Notes under the pieces: model-generated
The model's database searches: none
What the model was told of the DNA's origin: nothing
Seen by the model: only the letters and a program-made list of their open reading frames with translations
Translations under genes and position numbers: made by a program
Assembly (NCBI RefSeq): GCF_040954835.1
Contig: NC_090723.1
Coordinates: forward strand, 4,970,001-5,034,000
Length of the DNA: 64,000 nucleotides
Reading direction: 5' to 3'
Source of the DNA: Lepisosteus oculatus
Lineage: Eukaryota > Chordata > Actinopteri > Semionotiformes > Lepisosteidae
Part shown: piece after piece, positions 56,861-64,000 of the stretch
Position numbering within the stretch: the stretch's first letter is position 1
Layout of the letters: each line of letters starts with the position of its first letter

Positions 56861-59800
56861 TCCCTTCATCCTCACATAATGCAATGTGTGGCAGCATGGG
56901 AAGCCATCATGACTATTATGGTCATGTACAGTACAATGCTTGTTCATGGGTACAGGGAGGTGTCACCAGCCCTGGCCTCTTCTGTTAAAGTAGGCTTGAC
57001 ACTCACTTGGACTGCCTGTTTCTAACTTTGTGCATGTGATGGTGGTTTGAATTTGGCCCCCCAACCCCACGTGCTATCCATAGGGTGTGTGGATTATTTG
57101 AAATGACCCTCATGCAGCTCTGTGCTGGGGGGTTGCCTGTGCAGTGTGGTGGGTGGCTGAGGTGAAATGCAGCCCAAGGCATCCAGTCAACTTCAGTGGG
57201 GTAAAGGAGGGAAATAGCCCAGTTGTGCACTGTAGCTGCCCTGGTCTATGGTTGGAGAGATCGGGAACTCTCAGTGGGTGAAAGGGGCGCTGAAAGTGCT
57301 CGGCGCTTGCATGTACACTGTCTGCAACCCACCCGTGAGTGACGGGAGCTTGCTGTATCGCTGGGATTTAAATCCCAGAGTCATCAGGAGGTCGGGCTGC
57401 ACTTTCAGATTTCCTTTGGAAACATCTAATGGAACTTGACAGCAGTGCAGTGTGGGCTTTCTCTCTTTCCCACTTTTCCTGTCCACTCGTGTGGTCTGTC
57501 TAAAAGGAGCTGCTCTAGCAATATCAACTCCATTCTGCAAAGCTGTCTGGAGGTGTTGAGCATATTCGGAAGCATGGCAGTTCTGCAGCAGCAGTCTGTA
57601 GAGCAAGTCCGTAAGTCCATGTTTAAAAACGATCGCCATGTTCATTATTAAGCGTTGTGTGAATAGCCTTAGATTATTATTAAAATTTGGTTTCTTTACC
57701 TCCAGCTGGTACATTATTTCTAAACGTGAGTACTTATTCATGGTCTGACGGATAGTTTGTAATAGAGCACGATTGTCTGGAAGACACCGATCCTTAGCTC
57801 TGGTCCTGAAGACCTCCACCATTTACTGACTGATCAGCCACAGGATTGTAGGTCCCCTGCAAAATCTGTGGCTCTTCAAGGAGACATTTTTTCACGTTCT
57901 ATGGTTTTTCCTTCTTTAAGACGAACCCCCATTTTATGATCTTCAGCAGAGCATTTTACTTTAAGCTAACAGTTACTCCTGATGGAGTTATTTGTATCCT
58001 GTAGTAGAAAAGTAGTCTTTCACCTTTCTGGATAGATAAAGTGAGGAGAAAACTATGATATTGTTGTGGGCCAGCCAACAATGAATAACCACATCTAATT
58101 AATACTTGTGATGAATTAGCTACTGCAGGACGTCTGTGGTTTGCTTTGGGGAGTTTTAATCAGGTTTTTTAAGATTCTGGTCAATGTGATTTAAACTTTG
58201 CTAAACAACAAGCTGGGTTTTCTTATCCAAACCCATCTGTTTTAATAACAGCCTCATTTCTTATAATGGTGTGAAAATAACTAGATGAGGCTTTTAATAA
58301 ATGGTTATTTAATGTAACGAATACCCACAACATTTGCAGCACAGCAGTTCTGGCTATAATCAGAACCGTGTGCTGTGCACAGTGATTCAACATTTGCCTT
58401 TTTTTTTAAGCACTGAAAACTATATTACACAAGGTAGAGAAAGTAATCCGCATTATAGTTTTATTTAGAAGAATACAGTTCTGTGTTATGATTTATGTTA
58501 AGCTAAAACAGGTCGAGGGTTCAGTTCTCTAGAGGCTCCTGGAACTGGCGCTTAGCTTGGCTCCTGCAGAATGAAATGAACTCTGAGTAAAAGACTCTCC
58601 AGTGGATGGGATTCTAGTGTATTGCAGGTCAAGCTCATGTGCCCATTTTAACAGCAGTGCTGGCTGAAGCAATTGTCGTATAGAGCCTGCATACACTCTC
58701 ACCCACAGAATCCCAGGACCTCAGCTTTATCTCTCATACGGATCATAGGTTGTTAAAAATGATGTGAATGCGTGGTTTCCCCGGTTCGACGCAGACACAG
58801 GAGGGCCTGATGACCTGATTGTAACCCCACCGGATCTTTTGGTGACAGTTTGAAGACGCAGTTTCGTGTTGAGACCCCTAGTGGGTTCCAGTATCACTGA
58901 TCGGTCCTGACTGGGGGATGTGTGCTGTGTCAGGGCTCAGTGCTGCGTTTCTCCCTGAAGGACCCATTGCCCAGTTAGGCTCTTGTTTTTGCTTTTTGCC
59001 ACCCACAGAAACTCTCAAAAAACCCAACTGCATTTTATTTACCTTCTGTGCTTCTTTATCCTCTCCAAGAACTTGGTATCGACCCTTTCACGAAGTCAGC
59101 AGATAAAGAACAGCACATTTGCTTTCTCTCTTCCTCTAATTCCACCTTGATGTGTGTTTTTTTGTATATATTTTGAGCACAGACCAACTTTAACATTCGT
59201 CTTGTATGCGGTGATTTCTCAGTCTCTGTTGCACACTGGGGGAATCTTAGAGATGGGAGTATGGATGTTTTTTTTCTTTTTGGTCTAGCAAATCTCGTAT
59301 CGATTTGCTGGCAGAACACTTTTTGCAAATCTCACCCCCCCGGCTTTGAAGCCCAGGCTGTAGGATGGAATCAGACAGGTGGAAGACCGAGATTCCTTTC
59401 CTGAGTCAATTTAACCTGCATGTTGCTAAGGATGCCTGAAAATGGTCTTGGAAAAGGTTGCTTTGGTTTGCACTGACAAGGGAGATCTGGGAGGAGTTGG
59501 GATCGGATGTTTTTGTTTGCTTGCAAAAGTGCTATGTCTTCAGAACCATAAACAGCACTTGTTTTAGGTTTTTTAATGTAATTATAAAAAAAAAGGTCCT
59601 GGAGGATTTTGAACACATCTGTTCTGTTTCATATATACATTTCTGCTATTAATGTAATGTTTCCCTGCACTGCAGGACAGACATCATCAGCATTGAGAGC
59701 TCACATCTTATAGGCAGGTAAAACTAATACCCTGATTTTAATGCTAATCCCCGGGCAAGTCTATAATTAAGTGCAGTCTCATTCCGGGCAGAAGCAGTCG

Positions 59801-60504
59801 GTCACAGAGAGGGCACATGGTTTTATTCAGTCTTTTCAATAAGTATCAAAGCAGCATCAGTAAGGAGAGAATCTACTGAGTCTGATTGCAAAGCTGAATT
59901 TTATTGGGAATACATTTACTCAACAGCTGGCTGATCCAAACATCTGCTCTCATGTAGGTGGTTGTAGACTTCAAGCACCACAGGCCGAATTTCTAAAAAC
60001 TTGTGTGTCAGAAATGTGTTTAGCAATCTTTTCCCCTCAAGAAGGAATGCTATTTATAATAATTCATATACTTCTTTTTAAAGCTAGTCTTGTAACACAA
60101 CTTTTTATAGTTAATGCAGAAAAAATATCATTAATAAAACTCCTGTGAGGCTGAAGGTGGGATGAATGGTACATCTCTGAAGCCCAAGTTAGTCTTTCTC
60201 AACAAGCATCTTTCTGTCTTGTGTGTGCTGGCCATGATAGACTTGTAATTATTTTTTTCCTTTTATGGAAACACTGTAAAGGCATTTTCAGACAGTGTGG
60301 TAGGCTGGTTCTGCGACGCAAACCAATGAAAATATTTGGTCTTCAAAGAACATTAAAGCCTTTGAGCAACAAGACGCACTAATCACCTCACCACCGGGAG
60401 CCTGATGGCCTGCAGCAAAGTGAAGCAAATGAAATACGTTAGGAAACGGGAATAGAGAAGCTTGGCCTTTTATAAAGCTGAAGGCAACCTCTTCCCACCG
60501 TCTG

Positions 60505-60572
60505 ATTGGCTGGTTGCCCAGCCAATGGCAGTGGAATGAAAATGTATTTTTAATGCCACTCAATCAGCCAAT
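60505..60572. promoter_or_regulatory. Cluster of three CCAAT boxes with a perfect hairpin
   Basis: ATTGGCTGG (60505-60513), four bases, then CCAGCCAAT (60518-60526) is a perfect 9-base inverted repeat carrying a CCAAT box on each strand. A third CCAAT follows at 60568-60572. Paired CCAAT boxes are typical NF-Y sites in promoters or enhancers. No gene start is evident nearby. Confidence 0.35.
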
Positions 60573-63500
60573 CAGAGCCCCCTGTGAGTCCAAACTTTGG
60601 TCCTGTAACTAATAATGACTTGGTTCGCCTCTCTGTTCTTGTCTAAGAAGGATTTTCAAAGTTTTGTAAGCAGGAGGGAAGTTGAATCAGAATGTTTTGA
60701 TTTTCTTTGAGGGGTAATTAAATCCTGATGGAAAAAAATGTTTTACAGAACTAGGTTAAATACAGCTTCACTTGTTATCTAACACTTTCCTCCAAGACAC
60801 TTAGCCCTTGTGTGGTAGTGTTATCAAGTCGTTAATTTAATAAGGGAAAAGAAGGGAGCCAGCTTTGTTTCTGGAGAAACATGCAAACTGGTTTCTCTCT
60901 GATAATTCCTCTGGAGCCTGCGTTTTAAAATTGAGATTAAATAAAGTGTCAAAAGACCTAGTTAACAACAGGCTAGTTATTTGTCCTTTCCAGATGTCTG
61001 AATGATGTGTTCACAGGGCCATCACAGAAAAGCAAAGACTGTCTGGGCAGCAGTGGGCAGGTGGTTATGAGTCCAGCACCCTGTAACACACAGTGGTGTC
61101 TCCCTGCTTGTGCCACTTATTATCATCACCTCAGTCCTGTTAGTAGCGAGAGGAAATGGCAATAGTGTATGCAGTATCCATACATTTACTAGGAACAGAT
61201 ACTGGGGCAGCAGATGTATCTTTCATCTTCCCCCATGCACGGTTTTCAAGACGTGTGTGCCGCTACCAAATAATATATAACATAATGAACTCTCACCCAG
61301 CTTTGGGCAAAGAGCTAAGAGCAGCAGGTGCAATCAATTTTGGGTATGACTATTAATAAACTCTATAGTGCTACAGGAGATGGAACTGCCTTCCGATTTC
61401 TCATTCTGCTTAGTGCTCATTGATACTCAGACTGATAAACAATATGGATTCGTGAGCAGGAAGAATCGGATCCGTCTCCAATCCCCCACCCTCGGCAGAA
61501 ACAACCACATACGGTATATTATGCAGTAGACCTCCCTCCGCCTCCTGGAATCCAAACAGTTGAAACATGTAAAACACGTAAAAGACATTCGGCAACCCTG
61601 CCACCTGCTGAGAGCCATATCTATCCCAGCTTGGAGCCTTATCTTTGCACAGAATCGTTTCAAAGGGTCATAGAATTTATAAAAGTAGTATTTGGATGGA
61701 TTTCTACAGGGTACATGCACAGCTTCATCTTTGATTTTCTGATTAGGACAAAAAGCAGGCGTGAACATCACAGCGTGGCAAAGAGTTTGAGAGCATAGCT
61801 CAGTCCGCCTCAGATCGAAGTGCACCTCTGGAGCCCAGCCTTTCCACACTGAGTCTTGAGGCCTGAATTCAGATAAGTGGACGGGCGGATTCAGATAAGA
61901 TGGGTGTTGATCCTGCTGCCCTTTCTGCTGCCTCTCACTGCTGTGTGGGAGAATGTCTCCCCGTCCACTGTCTCCAATTCGGAGTGGTCGTTGGCTTTGA
62001 AAACTCTGGAAGAAGAAGATGCAAAACCCTCAATCACAGGCTCCCTCTTCCTCCTCCTCCTTGTCCCGGAACGATGGAGCTCCAGGACTTTTAAAAGAAG
62101 TGGATTCCGCTACACTAAAAGTCTGGCCAACCATGAGAGCAGAATGAGACGCTATTGGGTCCCAGGAGGGGTAACGTCACTCCAACATATCAGTTCACAT
62201 ATCAGAACCCTGTTACACAAGGCAGCTGAGAAACTGCAGGCCGATCAGTGAGGATAATTCTTTGCTTTTGGTGCCTAAGCTTTGGACTGTACTTTTCTGG
62301 AGTGTCTGTTGAGTGTGCAGTCAGGCCTGGACTCAGACTAAAGCACCCCCAGACACTTGACTCTATCATGGCCCACTCTATCGCTCTCAATAGGAGGTTT
62401 GGATGCTCTTAAGATTCCCGAGGAAGTCAGCTCTCCTAACGGAAAGACCATTTGCACCATTCCTGTCCAAATGACATCTAAATCCTTTCTCCCCTGTGGC
62501 ATGCACAGCTGGGACCCTGAATTCACGATCAGGCACCTCCAGGTGTGTCCACACAAGACCCAAAGACTGACCCTTGCAGGGGAATCTGTGAACTCCTGTG
62601 AGTCGGCTCAGGAGTAACGTCACTGCAGGGGTCTCATGTTACGGTATTTAACACGTCTCGCATGATGGTTGTAGTGGTGAATGCACCTGATTAAAAATGG
62701 GTGATCCCAAAACGGGTGGGTGAAACATGGGAATTATTGGGGGTACCAAGTTTGGAAATGGAGAAGAATTATGGGATCCATCGTAAATGAAAACAACTCA
62801 CAGGCAGGTTCAACCTGACTGATGTGTCACTCAAGTGAAGTGACAGTTCTTGAAAGACACTGAACCATGTTTCTCAATAGAAGAGCACGCCTGCAACTTG
62901 GTACACCAGTCGAAACATATTTGTACATTTGCTTAAATTTGCAGGTGTGTTCATCGGGGATGCAACCATTAGTTTTGCAGGACGAAGAAAGTAAGTCCTG
63001 GGATGAAACATTAGCACAGGCATGTACTATAGAGTGGTAGCAGGCAGGAATGTAATTGCTGTTATTGCCCTGTGTTTTTTTTTGAGAATTGAAATGGCTT
63101 TCTAAGAAAGCTGGCCCAGGGCTATGTCTGCTTTCCACTGGGACAGCAGGGAGAAAGGCAGATGCAATTACAATTACAGGACAACAGCATTACAGGGATG
63201 CTGATTACTTTCATGTGCGATTGATGAATGTTTAATCCAATACTGGAGTGCTCTGGAAACCACTGTAGCAGAACCCGGTCTGATTTCACTCCTTGGTGGA
63301 AAAGAGACTTTAGCTTTCCAAATGTTTGACCATGCAGTGAAAATGGGTAGGAATGAACTTCTTATCTGTATTCTTCTGTATTTATCTTATACACCTGTAA
63401 TGAATGAATTGCAGTGTAAAAAGTAGTGTGACATTAACAGCGCAAAATGGAATTAGAAGTACTGACCCATATGGGCCAATGAAATTGCACGCTCAAATTA

Positions 63501-63837
63501 AAATCCTGAATCTAATATACTGGGAGTGTATTGCACAAAGACAGCTGAAAAGCAAAAAGGGGTAAAAGATCTGGAGATTAAAAGTACCATATGCCCAATA
63601 ACGAGACAGATTCAGTGCTGATCTGAAATCGATTTGCCTAATTAAATGAGTCAAGTTAAGCTAAATTAAATAATTCAATGTTTGTATTTCTGTATTGCCT
63701 GGAGTACTCCTAGTAACCTAAACTTATTGTTATTGAGATAATAATGAAATAACCTACACAGCTCAAATTAGGGCCAGCATGTGCTTTAAATGCCTGGGTC
63801 CTGACTCTTCATTGTCATTAAATATTCCAAGGCGTTT

Positions 63838-64000
63838 CTCAAAAAGAGGTGTAATCCTGGTGTCCTGGCCAAATTTCCCCCTGGCCTTTACCAGTCATGG
63901 CCTCCTAATAGTCCCATCTCTGAACTGGCTTCATCACTCTGCTCTTGTCCCCACTGAGAGCTGGTGTGTGGGGAGAGGACTGGTGCACTCTGGATGCCTT
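63838..64000 (+). repeat. 5S-derived SINE, 5'-truncated, running off the window
   Basis: aggtgtaatcctggtgtcctgg, then tcccatctctgaactggcttc and actgagagctggtgtgtggg match the body of 41735-42277 closely in the same order. The head is absent and the tail lies beyond the window. Confidence 0.75.

Larger units (their letters stand above)
31646..64000 (+). other. Probable giant first intron of the third gene
   Basis: 32 kb without any exon I can identify on either strand. It begins with a splice donor and CpG-rich sequence (to about 32560) that fades into AT-rich DNA. It contains the SINEs, MITE, minisatellite and homopolymers listed separately. The stretches between them (31.7-34.0, 34.4-38.7, 38.9-41.7, 42.3-42.9, 43.1-46.9, 49.3-52.7, 53.4-55.7, 56.9-63.8 kb) show nothing else recognised. 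It could instead be partly intergenic if the gene is short. Confidence 0.45.

Noticed and set aside
61877..62251. 124-codon frame with a signal-peptide-like start (VLILLPFLLPL) and dibasic sites, resembling a prohormone
   Set aside because: The frame starts with GTG, and its only ATG lies near the C-terminal end. There is no family match, and it lacks the orexin motif that synteny might have predicted.
1..64000. CRISPR arrays, operons, phage or other prokaryotic systems
   Set aside because: Intron-split vertebrate genes, SINEs and CpG-island promoters show this is animal nuclear DNA. No regularly spaced direct repeats of CRISPR type are present.

Overview
The window is vertebrate nuclear DNA, most likely from a ray-finned fish. 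The evidence is GT-AG introns, proteins of vertebrate-only families, CpG-rich promoters, and many tRNA- and 5S-derived SINEs of the kind common in fish. A non-teleost such as a gar, bowfin or sturgeon would fit the mammal-like gene order, but that is a weak guess.

Layout. (1) Positions 150-9636, plus strand: the last eight coding exons of a STAT5B-like gene. They cover the linker, the SH2 domain, the phosphotyrosine tail and the transactivation tail. A 3'UTR of about 3 kb follows, to about 12.7 kb; the upstream exons lie before the window. (2) About 12.76-16.23 kb: intergenic, with a diverged direct duplication. (3) Positions 16902-26499, plus strand: a complete nine-exon GHDC gene (GH3 domain containing, 602 codons) behind a CpG-rich, TATA-less promoter. 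(4) About 26.97-30.6 kb: intergenic, with a small CpG-rich patch. (5) About 30.6-31.65 kb, plus strand: a promoter, a long CpG-rich leader with two tiny upstream ORFs, and the first coding exon (106 codons) of a third gene that I cannot name. (6) 31.65-64 kb: no further exon recognised. This is probably the first intron of the third gene, scattered with SINEs, a hAT-like MITE, a G-rich minisatellite and homopolymers.

All exon junctions of STAT5 and GHDC were checked by reading phase, and every pair joins in frame. Both genes share one strand, with GHDC directly downstream of STAT5, as in mammals (from general knowledge of human 17q21). STAT5 is the cytokine and growth-hormone signalling transcription factor. 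GHDC is a membrane-anchored relative of plant GH3 acyl-amido synthetases with no settled function. Nothing suggests the two work as a pathway; their adjacency is conserved synteny. I found no new multi-gene system. The most unusual items are the stop/start-overlapping upstream ORFs of the third gene, the direct repeat at the GHDC intron 4 splice sites, the intergenic duplication and the CCAAT hairpin at 60.5 kb.
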